DNA of 24,803 nucleotides from Desulfobacteraceae bacterium (GTDB lineage Bacteria; Desulfobacterota; Desulfobulbia; Desulfobulbales; Desulfobulbaceae). The first letter of the stretch is position 1. Each line of letters begins with the position of its first letter. Position numbers and translations under genes: made by a program. This document shows, piece after piece, positions 6,959 through 15,821 of the stretch. The notes under the pieces are model-generated. The model ran no database searches, was not told where the DNA came from, and saw only the letters and a list, made by a program, of their open reading frames with translations. Location: assembly GCA_022837185.1 (NCBI GenBank), contig JALHJD010000011.1, positions 1 through 24,803 of the forward strand, given 5' to 3'.

Positions 6959-9900
6959 ATGCAGTCGATAATCAAGCGGCTGCAGGATGGCGGCCCGGAA
7001 ATAGACATCTGCGGCGTGCGCGGCGGCAGTCCCGCGCTGCTGCTCGCCGAGATGGCAGGGGTCCTGCGCCGTCCTGTGTGCTGCATCGTTGCCTCCGACG
7101 AACTGATGGAGACCCTCGGTCGGGACATTCCACTCTTCACGGCAATCCCGGTCCTCGTTTATCCCAGTTTTGAAATTCCGCCCTACACTCCGCTGTCCCC
7201 CGACCCCGCGACCGTGGCCCAGCGCCTGGCCACTCTCTACCGGCTGCTCAATACTTCCGGCCCCTGCATTGTTCTTTCCTCGGCCGAAGCGGTCCTGCGG
7301 AAAATCATGCCGAAAAATCTACTCGGCAGTCACTGTGAGCTGGTCATGACCGGGGAGGAAACGGATCGCGATCGGCTGCTTGCTTTCCTGACCGAGGGCG
7401 GCTACCAGCAGTGCTCCATGGTTCAGCACGAGGGCGATTTCTCGGTCAGGGGGGGAGTCGTGGATATTTTCGCCCCACCCGCCGACAGGCCTGTTTACGG
7501 GCCCCTGCGGCTGGACTTTTTCGGCGACACCATCGAGTCGATCCGGGTGTTTGACCCGGTCACCCAGCGGTCCATTGCCGAACTCGACGAGGCGGTCCTT
7601 CTCCCTGCCTCGGACATCCTCTTCCCCGCCCCGGAAAAAAACGTCCCCTGGGAGCAATTTCTGCAGGCCTGCCCGGAAGAGTTCGACTGGGACAGGGAGG
7701 CGGCAGACCCTGTCATTGCAGGCCTCATCGACCATATCCGCTTCACCGGGATCGAGTTTTACCTGCCCCTGGTGTACGAGGCCTTTGATCCCCTGCAGAC
7801 CCTGTTCGACTATTTGCCCGACCGGACGATCCGGGTGTTCCACGAACCCGCGGAGGTCAGGGCGCGGATCAATTTGGTCCGGGAGCGTATCGAAGCCAAT
7901 TACGAGGAAGGACGGCGCAAAAACCAGGCCGTTGTTCCCCCCGCCCGGCTGTTCATCGACGAGGCCGGACTGCGAGGACCGTCCGGGGGACAGTATCCGG
8001 TCAATCTTTGCACCCTGCCGGATCCGCACAGTCCCAACGGGAAACTTTTCCTCAATGTGGGGGATCACGGCCTCCTCGCCCAGGAAATCGAACTGCACCG
8101 CAAAATGCGCGGCAACCTGGCCCCGCTCGCCGACCGTCTCGGGACATGGATCAGAAGGGAAGAGACAACCGTCATCGCCTGCCGATCCGCCCGCCAGTCA
8201 GCTCACCTTCGGGAAATGCTCGGCGGCTACCGCCTGCCGACAGCGGAGCTCAATGCGCCCCTGCACCGTGACCGTCTGCCCCGCGGCGAGAGAGTATTCC
8301 TGGTCGAGCATCCCCTCAGCCGCGGCTTTGACCTGCCTGATGAAGGCTTTCACCTGCTGTCGGCAACCGAACTGTTCGGTGACAGGAGGCTGCGCCCGGA
8401 GGGAAGGAAGAAAACCGAAACGGCCGGAGAGGAGCCGCTGGCGGTGGAGGAGCTGGCCACGGGAGATCTGGTGGTTCACCGCGACCACGGCATCGGGATC
8501 TTCCAGGGGCTGCTGAACATGGAGTTCGCCGGCCAGCGGGGCGATTTCATGCAGATCGAATACCGGGACGGCGACAAGCTGTATGTGCCCGTGGATCGCC
8601 TGCACTGGGTCAGCCGCTATCAGGGGCTCCCGGAACAGATCCCGAAACTCGACCAGCTGGGATCGAATCGCTGGCAGAGCACGAAAAACAAGGTCAAGGA
8701 GGCCGTCTGGCAGGTCGCCCAGGAACTCCTTGAAATTTACGCCCGGCGCGCGGTGCGGCAGGGCCACAGTTTTTCCCGGCCGGGCGAACTCTACCAGGAA
8801 CTGGAGCAGTCGTTTCCCTATGACGAAACCACCGGCCAGTTGACCGCCATCGAAGCGGTCATGGAGGACATGACCGGAGAACGGCCAATGGATCGTCTGA
8901 TCTGCGGCGATGTGGGGTACGGCAAAACCGAGGTCGCCGCCCGGGCGGCCTTCAAGGCCGTCGAGGACGGTTATCAGGTTGCCGTCCTGGTGCCGACCAC
9001 GGTCCTGGCCGAACAGCATGCCGCCACTTTCCGGGAACGGTTCGCCTCCTTTCCGGTCACCATAGCCTGCATCAACAGGTTCCGTTCACCCCAGCGCCAG
9101 AAGGAAATCGTCAGGGACCTTGCCGCCGGCCGCATCGACCTGCTGATCGGCACCCACCGCCTCCTGTCCAAGGACATTGCCTTCAACAGGCTCGGGCTGC
9201 TGATCGTTGACGAAGAACATCGTTTCGGCGTGTCGCACAAGGAGAAAATTAAAAAATTGCGGGCGGAAGTGGATGTCCTGACCCTGACGGCCACTCCCAT
9301 TCCGCGCACCCTGCAGATGTCGCTGCTCGGCATCCGCGATCTCTCGGTGATCTCAACCCCCCCGCGCAAGAGAAGATCGATCAAGACCTTCCTGGCCCGC
9401 AACGACGACCTGGTCATCCGGGAGGCGATAATGCGGGAAATGCAGCGCGGCGGCCAGGTCTTCTTTGTCCACAACCGGGTCAGATCAATCGGCCGCATCG
9501 CCCGGAAAATCGAGCAGCTTGTGCCCCAGGCACGGCTGGCGGTCGCCCATGGTCAGCTGCCGGGACGGGTGCTCGAGGAGATAATGGTCAAGTTCATCAA
9601 TCATGAAGTGGACGTACTGGTCTGCACCACCATCATCGAGTCCGGCCTGGACATCCCCAACGCCAACACCATCATCATCAACCGGGCCGATCAGCTCGGG
9701 CTGGCCGAGATCTATCAACTGCGTGGCAGGGTCGGTCGCTCCAGCAGGCAATCCTACGCCTATCTGCTTGTCCCCTCCCTGGAAACCCTGACCCGGGATG
9801 CCCGGCAAAGACTGCAGGCCCTGATGGACTGCAGCGAACTTGGCAGCGGATTCAAGCTGGCCATGAACGATCTGCAGATACGGGGCGGGGGCAACCTGCT

Positions 9901-10480
9901 GGGTGTATCCCAGAGCGGCCATATCGCTGCCGTCGGCTATGACCTCTATCTGGAACTCCTTCAGGCGACGGTGGCCGAGATGAAAAACGGCCGGACCCCG
10001 GCCGAGTCCGGGGCGGCGCCCGACATCGACCCGGAAATCAAGTTGAAGGTCAGTGCCTATCTGCCTGAAAACTACATCGAGGACCCGGCCCAGCGCTATC
10101 ATTTTTACCGCCGGATTTCAGCCGCCGGCAGCGCCACCCCGGAACAGCTGGCGGAACTGCGGGAGGAACTGCGGGACCGGTTCGGGACCCTGCCGCCGGA
10201 GGCCGAAACCCTCTTTGACGTCATCGGCCTCAAGTACAGGCTCCGCCGGCTCGGCATTGCCAGGCTGGAACAGGGACCGGGCGCCCTGGTTTTTTCGTTC
10301 ATCAGGGAAGCGCCGGTGAACCCCCGGATCATTGTTGAGATGATCAGCCGGAAAACAGGGAGAAAGGAACGACCGGTCCGCCTTGCGCCGGACAACCGGC
10401 TCATAATCCCCCTTGACATGGAGGCAAGCCTGTTCGCCTTCATTACGGCCGCCCTTGAGCGCCTGGAGCAGACCCCCTGA
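6959..10480 (+). CDS. mfd: Transcription-repair coupling factor Mfd
   Basis: This 1173-residue protein has the full Mfd architecture (E. coli 1148). The N-terminal third is the UvrB-like, UvrA-binding module. The RNA polymerase-interaction domain begins near residue 500 with GDLVVHRDHGIGIFQG. The SF2 translocase motor follows, with Walker A GDVGYGKTE near residue 650, Walker B VDEEHRFGVSH near 750 and motif III TATPIPRTLQMS near 777. Motifs V and VI are seen as TTIIESGLDIPNAN and QLRGRVGRS. A TRCF C-terminal domain closes the protein. Mfd pushes stalled RNA polymerase off damaged template and recruits UvrA for nucleotide excision repair. It follows bamA by 30 bases and is followed closely by the HAD nucleotidase gene. 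Confidence 0.97.
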   Translation: MQSIIKRLQDGGPEIDICGVRGGSPALLLAEMAGVLRRPVCCIVASDELMETLGRDIPLFTAIPVLVYPSFEIPPYTPLSPDPATVAQRLATLYRLLNTSGPCIVLSSAEAVLRKIMPKNLLGSHCELVMTGEETDRDRLLAFLTEGGYQQCSMVQHEGDFSVRGGVVDIFAPPADRPVYGPLRLDFFGDTIESIRVFDPVTQRSIAELDEAVLLPASDILFPAPEKNVPWEQFLQACPEEFDWDREAADPVIAGLIDHIRFTGIEFYLPLVYEAFDPLQTLFDYLPDRTIRVFHEPAEVRARINLVRERIEANYEEGRRKNQAVVPPARLFIDEAGLRGPSGGQYPVNLCTLPDPHSPNGKLFLNVGDHGLLAQEIELHRKMRGNLAPLADRLGTWIRREETTVIACRSARQSAHLREMLGGYRLPTAELNAPLHRDRLPRGERVFLVEHPLSRGFDLPDEGFHLLSATELFGDRRLRPEGRKKTETAGEEPLAVEELATGDLVVHRDHGIGIFQGLLNMEFAGQRGDFMQIEYRDGDKLYVPVDRLHWVSRYQGLPEQIPKLDQLGSNRWQSTKNKVKEAVWQVAQELLEIYARRAVRQGHSFSRPGELYQELEQSFPYDETTGQLTAIEAVMEDMTGERPMDRLICGDVGYGKTEVAARAAFKAVEDGYQVAVLVPTTVLAEQHAATFRERFASFPVTIACINRFRSPQRQKEIVRDLAAGRIDLLIGTHRLLSKDIAFNRLGLLIVDEEHRFGVSHKEKIKKLRAEVDVLTLTATPIPRTLQMSLLGIRDLSVISTPPRKRRSIKTFLARNDDLVIREAIMREMQRGGQVFFVHNRVRSIGRIARKIEQLVPQARLAVAHGQLPGRVLEEIMVKFINHEVDVLVCTTIIESGLDIPNANTIIINRADQLGLAEIYQLRGRVGRSSRQSYAYLLVPSLETLTRDARQRLQALMDCSELGSGFKLAMNDLQIRGGGNLLGVSQSGHIAAVGYDLYLELLQATVAEMKNGRTPAESGAAPDIDPEIKLKVSAYLPENYIEDPAQRYHFYRRISAAGSATPEQLAELREELRDRFGTLPPEAETLFDVIGLKYRLRRLGIARLEQGPGALVFSFIREAPVNPRIIVEMISRKTGRKERPVRLAPDNRLIIPLDMEASLFAFITAALERLEQTP

Positions 10481-10505
10481 AATGAAACCCGGAAGAAACC
10501 CCGTC

Positions 10506-11183
10506 ATGGATTGGTCGAAGATCGACACGGTGCTGCTCGATATGGACGGCACCCTCCTGGACAAGCATTTCGACGATTATTTCTGGGAGCAGTACGTCCC
10601 GGAGCACTACAGCCTGGAGCACGACCTGACGGTCGAAGAGGCCAGAAAGGAACTGCTTCGGCGCTATCGGCAGGTGGAAGATACTCTGGAATGGACCGAC
10701 CTTGATTACTGGTCAGTTCAGCTCGGCCTGGACCTTCCCGACCTCAAGGCCAGGCTGGCGCATCTCATCGACGTGCATCCTTTCGTCGTCGATTTTCTCC
10801 GCTTCTGCCGCGGCAGGGGCAAGCACATCCACCTGGTCACCAACGCCCATTGGAAGACCCTCGGCATCAAGCTTGCAAAGACGGAGATCGGGAGCCTCTT
10901 TGACAGGATCGTCTGCGCCGAGGAGGTCGGACTGGCCAAGGAGGAGGTTCTTTTCTGGCAACGGCTTGAAGAGATGCTCAAATTCGACAGGACGCGCACC
11001 CTGCTGGCTGACGATACGGAAAAGGTGCTGTTTGCCGCGGACCGGCATGGCATCGCCCAACTGATTTTTGTCGCCCGTCCCAGCAGCAGGAAACCGCTGA
11101 CTTTTTCCCGGCGCTACCCTTCCATAGAATATTTCATCGAGCTGATTCCGGAATCGGAACGAAGAAACATCCGGGAAAAATAA
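10506..11183 (+). CDS. yrfG: HAD-family GMP/IMP nucleotidase, YrfG-like
   Basis: The 225-residue protein carries HAD motif I as LLDMDGTLLD with nucleophile Asp12 and acid/base Asp14. Motif II is HLVTNAH, the motif III lysine is in GLAKEE, and motif IV is LLADDTE. The cap region, with DDYFWEQYVPEHY and TDLDYWSVQLGLD, resembles E. coli YrfG (NudE-adjacent GMP/IMP nucleotidase) strongly. It should hydrolyse 5'-phosphate from purine nucleotides in the cytoplasm. I chose the ATG at 10506 because motif I begins ten residues later, as in YrfG; an ATG at 10482, one base after the mfd stop, would add eight residues and is possible. Its 3' end converges on an unknown membrane-protein gene, with 28 bases between stops. 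Confidence 0.88.
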   Translation: MDWSKIDTVLLDMDGTLLDKHFDDYFWEQYVPEHYSLEHDLTVEEARKELLRRYRQVEDTLEWTDLDYWSVQLGLDLPDLKARLAHLIDVHPFVVDFLRFCRGRGKHIHLVTNAHWKTLGIKLAKTEIGSLFDRIVCAEEVGLAKEEVLFWQRLEEMLKFDRTRTLLADDTEKVLFAADRHGIAQLIFVARPSSRKPLTFSRRYPSIEYFIELIPESERRNIREK

Positions 11184-11211
11184 TGCCGGGTCAAGACTGT
11201 TCTGTGGCGGA

Positions 11212-11715
11212 TTATTCCGGCGTTTCTTTCCGTCCCGCCGCGAGTCGATCAAATTTCTCCATCAGCTCCGCCTGGCCGGCCCGGATGCCTTCGACAGTCT
11301 TGCCCAGCCTTCGTATTTCCTCCTCCTGGCGCTCCATCCGGTTGGCCAGGGCGCGCAGCTCCTCACCGTGTCCCGCAGCCATGGCGCCCAGCCGGGTGCC
11401 CCTGAGCCGGGAAACCACGATCTGCAGATTTTCCGCCGCCAGATCCCGGAGCTGATTGGCCATTCTGGCCGCGGTCTCCCTGGAAACCATGGCCATGCCT
11501 CCTAAAAAAATACCGATCAATACGGCGATACAGAGAAACAAGGCAAGAACCAGGCCGACGACAAGCTGTATTCCCCGGAAAATACCGATGAGAATGGCCT
11601 GTAGGGAACCCCATACACTGCCGTCCGAGGTAATGGTGAGGTAAATGAGGAGTGACAGGCCCGCCAGGAGCAGAGCCGACTTAATGAGCGGAGTGCGAAG
11701 CATATTGTTGTTCAT
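11212..11715 (-). CDS. Two-helix membrane protein with C-terminal coiled coil, function unknown
   Basis: I do not recognise this 167-residue protein. Two hydrophobic helices are visible: ALLLAGLSLLIYLTI (about residues 14-28) and a longer GLVLALFLCIAVLIGIFLGG (about 53-72). The rest, from about residue 76 to the end, is charged and helical (ELRALANRMERQEEEIRRLG, then AELMEKFDRLAAG), typical of a coiled coil exposed on one side of the inner membrane. The ATG at 11715 is chosen because GGGAAG lies four bases upstream; a longer reading from 11802 adds a non-conserved-looking leader without a good ribosome site. It lies inverted between yrfG and surA and has its own candidate promoter. It might be a scaffold or regulator in the envelope, but nothing in the sequence fixes a role. 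Confidence 0.7.
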   Translation of the reverse strand: MNNNMLRTPLIKSALLLAGLSLLIYLTITSDGSVWGSLQAILIGIFRGIQLVVGLVLALFLCIAVLIGIFLGGMAMVSRETAARMANQLRDLAAENLQIVVSRLRGTRLGAMAAGHGEELRALANRMERQEEEIRRLGKTVEGIRAGQAELMEKFDRLAAGRKETPE

Positions 11716-11753
11716 GATTCTTCCCTTTCCCCCTGAAACTGTATGCCGGCCGT

Positions 11754-11765
11754 ATTGCCGGCAAT
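11754..11765. repeat. 12-bp perfect palindrome in the leader of the unknown membrane gene
   Basis: ATTGCCGGCAAT reads identically on both strands. It has no loop, so it is more likely a protein-binding site than an RNA hairpin. It lies about 40 bases before the ATG at 11715 and downstream of the predicted minus-strand promoter, where a bound repressor could act. Confidence 0.3.
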
Positions 11766-11805
11766 TGCAAACGTGTGCCGCCGCATCGAGGATGCTTAAC
11801 AAAAA

Positions 11806-11834
11806 TTTTTAGTGTATTTACGAAGGGAGGGCAA
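11806..11834 (-). promoter_or_regulatory. Candidate promoter for the unknown membrane gene
   Basis: On the minus strand TTGCCC (11829-11834) and TAAAAA (11806-11811) are separated by 17 bases. Each box is an imperfect match to sigma70 consensus. The predicted leader is about 84 bases. Confidence 0.35.
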
Positions 11835-11934
11835 GTACAAACGTCAAAATTTCCCTGTTTTCCCTCAAAATGAATTTCGATGTTGTCCGCATCTCCCGGA
11901 AGTTCAGCGATTCGGACCGGCCGGTTAAAATTCA

Positions 11935-11963
11935 TTGCGACTTTCTCCGGTAATGTGTAAATT
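11935..11963 (+). promoter_or_regulatory. Candidate promoter for surA-rodZ-recO
   Basis: TTGCGA (11935-11940) lies 17 bases before TAAATT (11958-11963). Transcription would begin near 11970, giving a leader of about 70 bases before the surA ATG. Confidence 0.4.
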
Positions 11964-12038
11964 TTTCTTTTCATGTCAAGGAACGTCTGTCCTCCATTCA
12001 GGCGATCCGTTCCAGGAACCGTCTACCAACCGTACATC

Positions 12039-13025
12039 ATGAGAATTTTCATCCGTATCCTGTGCCTTTCGTCCCTTCTTTTCCTGCCCGTGGCTGCGCC
12101 GGCCGATGTTGTCGACCGGGTTGTCGCCGTCGTCAATGACGAGGTCATAACCCTGTCGGAGGTCAACGAGGAAGGGAAAGCCCTCCTGCAGAGAGTGGCC
12201 GAGAATGTATCAGCCGCGGAACTGCCCGATGCTTTGCAGCAGGTTCGCCAGACAATGATAGAAAAGCTGATTGAAAAGAAAATCATGCTTCAGGAGGCCG
12301 GAAAGGCCAATATCACCGTCAGTGACGAGGAGGTGAATGCCGCCTTCGAGCGCATTCTCGCAAGAAACAATACAACTCCCGTTCAGTTCAGAGCCCAGCT
12401 GGCGCCCATGGGCATGACCGAGGAGCAGTTCCTGGAGAACCTGAGGGACCAGGTCCTCAGTTCCAAGCTGGTCAATTATGAGATCCGTTCCAAGCTGATT
12501 ATTTCCGAGAACAGGATCATCGATTACTACGATACCCATTATACCGAACGGGTCGGCGAGGGAGGCTATTACATCCTGCAGATCGGTGTTTCCTTCGAAG
12601 AAGGCGACAAAGAAACCGGGGACCAGCAGGTCCGGAGGCAGCAGGCAAGAGCCAGGGCCGAACACATCAGAAGTCTTGCTCTTGCCGGCGAGGACTTCCG
12701 CGATCTGGCCAGGCAGTATTCGGAACTGCCCTCAGGGGTCGATGGAGGAGATTTGGGAGTGGTTCGCAAGGAGGATATGTCCTCCTCGATGCTTGAGGCA
12801 ATCCTGAAAACCAAACCCGGTTCGGTGACGGACATTATTGAAACCCCGTCGGGTTTCCAGTTTTTCAAGGTCTTGTCCAGCCAGGAGGGCCAGATCATCA
12901 CCAAGGTCCCCTTCGAGTCCGTCAGGGATGAAATATACGACACTCTCTATCAACAGGAAGTGGAGGCGTATTTCGAAGACTGGATGAAAAAGAAGAAAAG
13001 CCAGGCCTATATCAAAATCTTATAA
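12039..13025 (+). CDS. surA: Periplasmic peptidyl-prolyl isomerase / chaperone, SurA-like
   Basis: The 328-residue precursor opens with a signal peptide (RIFIRILCLSSLLFLPV, likely cleavage after APA near residue 20). The mature start VVDRVVAVVNDEVIT is the hallmark of SurA N-terminal chaperone domains. A helical region follows, with LIEKKIMLQEAGKANI, and then one parvulin (PpiC) domain at roughly residues 170-270, including EDFRDLARQYSELPSG, GGDLGVV and ETPSGFQFFKV. E. coli SurA has two parvulin domains and 428 residues; single-domain versions are usual in delta-proteobacteria. It would escort unfolded barrel proteins through the periplasm to BamA, whose gene is nearby. The ribosome site before the ATG at 12039 is weak, but an upstream ATG at 11973 would put 22 extra residues before the signal peptide. 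First gene of an apparent operon with rodZ and recO. Confidence 0.88.
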   Translation: MRIFIRILCLSSLLFLPVAAPADVVDRVVAVVNDEVITLSEVNEEGKALLQRVAENVSAAELPDALQQVRQTMIEKLIEKKIMLQEAGKANITVSDEEVNAAFERILARNNTTPVQFRAQLAPMGMTEEQFLENLRDQVLSSKLVNYEIRSKLIISENRIIDYYDTHYTERVGEGGYYILQIGVSFEEGDKETGDQQVRRQQARARAEHIRSLALAGEDFRDLARQYSELPSGVDGGDLGVVRKEDMSSSMLEAILKTKPGSVTDIIETPSGFQFFKVLSSQEGQIITKVPFESVRDEIYDTLYQQEVEAYFEDWMKKKKSQAYIKIL

Positions 13026-13072
13026 AAACCTTCACGGTTCCCCCTCGGAGTTTGTCTGAAGACATTATCACC

Positions 13073-13984
13073 ATGAGCCGATCCGAAAAAAACACAAAAA
13101 AGCCCGAAGAATCGAAGGAGAGCAATACCTCCCCGAAAGAGGGCCGTACCGGTGATTATCTGCGAACGCTTCGAGAAAAAAGGGAGCTGAGTATCGAGGA
13201 GGTCAGCCAGGCCACCCGCATATCGACCACGAACCTCAGGGCCATTGAAGAACAGAACTTCGCCGCCCTGCCGGCCGATACCTTTACCCGCGGCCTCCTC
13301 AATATCTATGCGAAATTTCTTGATGCCGATCCGGCGAACATCGTTGCGAGATTCATGCAGGAACGCGATGAAAGCCAGTTTCAGGGCAAGCGGTTCCGGG
13401 GAAAACCACCGCGCAGTCTCCCTTCTCCCAAAACATTGGCCGAACCCACCCATGTTTCGCCCATGCTCATGGCCGGTCTCGTTCTGCTCATCATCATCGT
13501 GCTGTTCACCGGCTTCTGCTTGTATACGTCCTGGAACCCTTTCGGCTTTCTGGTCAAAGACACCTATGACATCCATGCCGTCATAACCGATGCGTATCCC
13601 GACGGCAAAACGCCTCCTCCGGCCTCGAGGTCCGGCAACCAGGCCGCTGTTGCCCCTGTGCCCGACCAGTCGGGGATTGCCATCCCCGCCGCCGGGCGGA
13701 TCGATGAAAAGTCCGCCGAATCAGGCCATACGCTCACCCTGCGCTTCCTCACGGACGCCGAGGTGACTGTGGCCCGCGACAACACCGAACCGTTCCGCCA
13801 TGCCTTTGTGAAAGGCGAGGAGGAATCCTGGAACGCCGAGACCTCGATAACGGTCACCTTTGACAAACCGGACAGCGCCGCAGTATTCGTCAATAATACA
13901 CCGGTCGATTTTCCGCCGGGCGAGGACGGCTCATATACCCTGCGGATTCCGGAAGACCTGCCCGAACCTCCCGTACATGACTAG
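13073..13984 (+). CDS. rodZ: RodZ-like cytoskeletal / helix-turn-helix membrane protein
   Basis: The 303-residue protein has a cytoplasmic helix-turn-helix of the RodZ/HTH_25 type (residues about 27-95: YLRTLREKRELSIEEVSQAT, then FTRGLLNIYAKFL). A basic linker leads to one transmembrane helix, MLMAGLVLLIIIVLFTGFCL, near residues 130-149. A Pro/Ala-rich spacer and a C-terminal DUF4115 domain (LTLRFLTDAEVTVARD) lie in the periplasm. RodZ binds MreB and helps rod-shape wall growth. I prefer the ATG at 13073; an in-frame TTG at 13052 would add seven residues but sits only one base after GGAG. It follows surA by 47 bases, and its end overlaps the recO start by eight bases, which suggests translational coupling. 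Confidence 0.88.
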   Translation: MSRSEKNTKKPEESKESNTSPKEGRTGDYLRTLREKRELSIEEVSQATRISTTNLRAIEEQNFAALPADTFTRGLLNIYAKFLDADPANIVARFMQERDESQFQGKRFRGKPPRSLPSPKTLAEPTHVSPMLMAGLVLLIIIVLFTGFCLYTSWNPFGFLVKDTYDIHAVITDAYPDGKTPPPASRSGNQAAVAPVPDQSGIAIPAAGRIDEKSAESGHTLTLRFLTDAEVTVARDNTEPFRHAFVKGEEESWNAETSITVTFDKPDSAAVFVNNTPVDFPPGEDGSYTLRIPEDLPEPPVHD

Positions 13985-14756
13985 CTGCCGTACCCGTGGC
14001 CTTATCCTCCAGGTTTACGACCATGGCGAGTCCGACAAGATAGTCACTTTTTTCAGCCCCGACATCGGCAAGGCCTCAGCCATCGCCAAGGGAGCGAAAC
14101 GCAGCAAAAAACGGTTCGTCAACAAACTCGAAATCTTTTCCCTGCTCGGGATCATCTACCGGCCGGCAAGGCGTGACAGCCTTCTTTTCCTTGACGAGGC
14201 GGAACTGGAAAACGGCTTTATCCCGCTCCGCCATGCCTATGACCGCTATGTGGCCGCGATATATGCCGGCGAGCTGACCCTGCGCTTCACCCGGGAAATG
14301 GACCCCCATCCCGAACTCTTCCCGCTCCTGCTCTGGGCCATGCACAGCCTGACGGAAGGACGGGAGCCGCTGGAGACCGCCGCCCTCTTCCACCTCCGCA
14401 TTCTGCGGGCGGCCGGGTATGAACCGGCGCTGGACCGCTGCGGTATCTGCAACGGGGGAATACAGGCCGGCGGGGAATACGCGCTTCATCCGGGCAGCGG
14501 GTCGCTCGTCTGCGGCCGCTGCCGGCAAAAGCAGGCGCTCTCCTTTTTATCCCTGTCGGTCCAGACCATCAAATTCCTCGGCCATGCCCAGCAGACGGAG
14601 CTTCCCAACCTCGGCCGCCTGCGCCTGCCCAGAAAAAACGCCCTGGAAGCCCTTGCCGTTCTGCACAGGTATACGCAGCATCTTCTCCAGCATGATATTC
14701 ACTCCTGGCACCAGATCATCAAGCCGGCCGCCGCCCTTCAGCCCGCCGGCCGATGA
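13977..14756 (+). CDS. recO: DNA repair protein RecO
   Basis: The 259-residue protein starts with the RecO OB-fold pattern (TRGLILQVYDHGESDKIVTF, then GKASAIAKGAKRSKKRF). A helical C-terminal domain holds a zinc-binding four-cysteine cluster of two CxxC pairs, CGIC and CGRC, about 30 residues apart. RecO anneals single strands and, with RecR, loads RecA onto SSB-coated DNA in gap repair. The ATG at 13977 overlaps the last codons of rodZ by eight bases. Earlier in-frame starts would lie inside rodZ and add no recognisable sequence. It is the last gene of the surA-rodZ-recO set and converges on the biotin ligase gene. Confidence 0.92.
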   Translation: MTSCRTRGLILQVYDHGESDKIVTFFSPDIGKASAIAKGAKRSKKRFVNKLEIFSLLGIIYRPARRDSLLFLDEAELENGFIPLRHAYDRYVAAIYAGELTLRFTREMDPHPELFPLLLWAMHSLTEGREPLETAALFHLRILRAAGYEPALDRCGICNGGIQAGGEYALHPGSGSLVCGRCRQKQALSFLSLSVQTIKFLGHAQQTELPNLGRLRLPRKNALEALAVLHRYTQHLLQHDIHSWHQIIKPAAALQPAGR

Positions 14757-14772
14757 TCCCCCCGGCCGGCGG
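14743..14772. terminator. Bidirectional hairpin between recO and the biotin ligase gene
   Basis: CCGCCGGCCG at 14743-14752 pairs perfectly with CGGCCGGCGG at 14763-14772 across a 10-base loop that contains the recO stop codon. It lies between two convergent genes, the expected place for a shared terminator. There is no T-run on either side, so termination may need a factor. Confidence 0.5.
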
Positions 14773-14810
14773 AGAAGCTTTTGCGCAGGGCCGGGAGATG
14801 TTCCCCCGCG

Positions 14811-15737
14811 CTACAGGTACAGGATCTCCCCCCCTGTTTCGACCACCGTCTCCCCGTTTTGCAGGGTAAGAACAAGTCCGCCGCCCTGGTCAACGTCCCT
14901 GGCCACCGCGGTATACAGCGGCTGCCGCACCACGTCATAGCCATAGACAACCTTGCGGCCGGGGGTGTCGCTCAACTTCCGCCAGGCCTGAATGACCGGA
15001 TTATCGCGTTCACCCGGTGCTCCGTCATGACGGTGTGCCAGGCTCTGCTCTTCGTGCAGATGAACAAGGCCCAAATGCCAGGTCAGAAAACCGAGCAGCA
15101 CCGGGGCGAATTCCTCCAGGGCGACGGGCGCGCCGAGAACGTCCTGCAGGCTGACCGAGGTCTTGCGGAGGGCGGGGGGAAAGGCAACGTTATTGCAGTT
15201 GATGCCGATGCCGATGATATGATAGCGGTCCCCGGCTCCCTTGCCGCAAAAGGTCTCGCATAGAATGCCTCCCATCTTGCGCCCCTGCCAGTGGATGTCA
15301 TTGACCCATTTTATTTTGGCGTCAACCCCGAGGCTGCGCACTGCCTGACAGCATGCCGAACCGGCCGCCAGGGGGAGCATCCTGGCATAATCAGGCAGCA
15401 ATGTATCGGCCCAGGCCAGGGCCAGCCACAACCCGCCCCTGGGCGCGAACCACTCCCGGTCAAAGCGGCCGCAGCCGTTGGCCAGTTCACGGGCCATGAT
15501 CACGGTGCCGCTGGGCACAGGCTCCTCACCCGCTCCGGCACGGTCGATCAGGTCCCGCAGACGGCCCATGCACCTGGGAATTTTGCCGTGCACCTCGAGC
15601 CTGCTGCCCACCGGGGCGCCATAGCGCATCACCCTGGAAAAAAGATCGTCGGGTATTTCGGGAAAACAGTCGCGCAGCGTGCGGCTCGACCTGAAAGCGG
15701 TCAGGGCCTGTTCAATGGGAAAGGAGGGGGCGATCAT
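14811..15737 (-). CDS. birA: Biotin--[acetyl-CoA-carboxylase] ligase, without DNA-binding domain
   Basis: The 308-residue protein has the biotin protein ligase catalytic core. The biotin/ATP-binding loop is seen as NGCGRFDREWFAPRGGLW (residues 87-104), a variant of the usual GRGRxGRxW with the central Arg91 kept. The second signature is KWVNDI (143-148), where most ligases have KWPND. The catalytic lysine is Lys154 in GRKMGGIL, and IGIGINCN follows. A short C-terminal SH3-like domain (GRKVVYGYDVVRQPLYTAVA) ends the protein. There is no N-terminal helix-turn-helix, so it should be a ligase only and not a repressor of biotin genes; residues 1-75 resemble nothing I know. It would make biotinyl-AMP and biotinylate a carrier lysine. 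The ribosome site before 15737 is weak. The gene upstream, 84 bases away on the same strand, encodes a biotinyl-domain protein. Confidence 0.85.
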   Translation of the reverse strand: MIAPSFPIEQALTAFRSSRTLRDCFPEIPDDLFSRVMRYGAPVGSRLEVHGKIPRCMGRLRDLIDRAGAGEEPVPSGTVIMARELANGCGRFDREWFAPRGGLWLALAWADTLLPDYARMLPLAAGSACCQAVRSLGVDAKIKWVNDIHWQGRKMGGILCETFCGKGAGDRYHIIGIGINCNNVAFPPALRKTSVSLQDVLGAPVALEEFAPVLLGFLTWHLGLVHLHEEQSLAHRHDGAPGERDNPVIQAWRKLSDTPGRKVVYGYDVVRQPLYTAVARDVDQGGGLVLTLQNGETVVETGGEILYL

Positions 15738-15821
15738 GGGCGGGGAAGCATCCGGACCTGCTCGGCTGCGGAGTGCCTGTGAATGGAGACGGACGATGAT
15801 GGGTAAATCATGAACAGAAAT

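Larger units (their letters stand above)
11716..12038. other. Divergent intergenic region between unknown membrane gene and surA
   Basis: This 323-base stretch holds the leaders of two divergent genes. It is richer in A/T than its surroundings, contains one promoter candidate per strand and a perfect 12-bp palindrome. A minus-strand reading frame (11681-11974) runs through it, but it has no recognisable features, and its end overlaps the ribosome site and start of the next gene. I do not call it a gene. Confidence 0.5.

Noticed and set aside
11681..11974. 97-codon minus-strand frame between the unknown membrane gene and surA
   Set aside because: GGAGA lies eight bases before an internal ATG, but the frame resembles no family. 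Its end overlaps the ribosome site and first codons of the next gene in another frame, so it is probably chance. Conservation would be needed to revive it.
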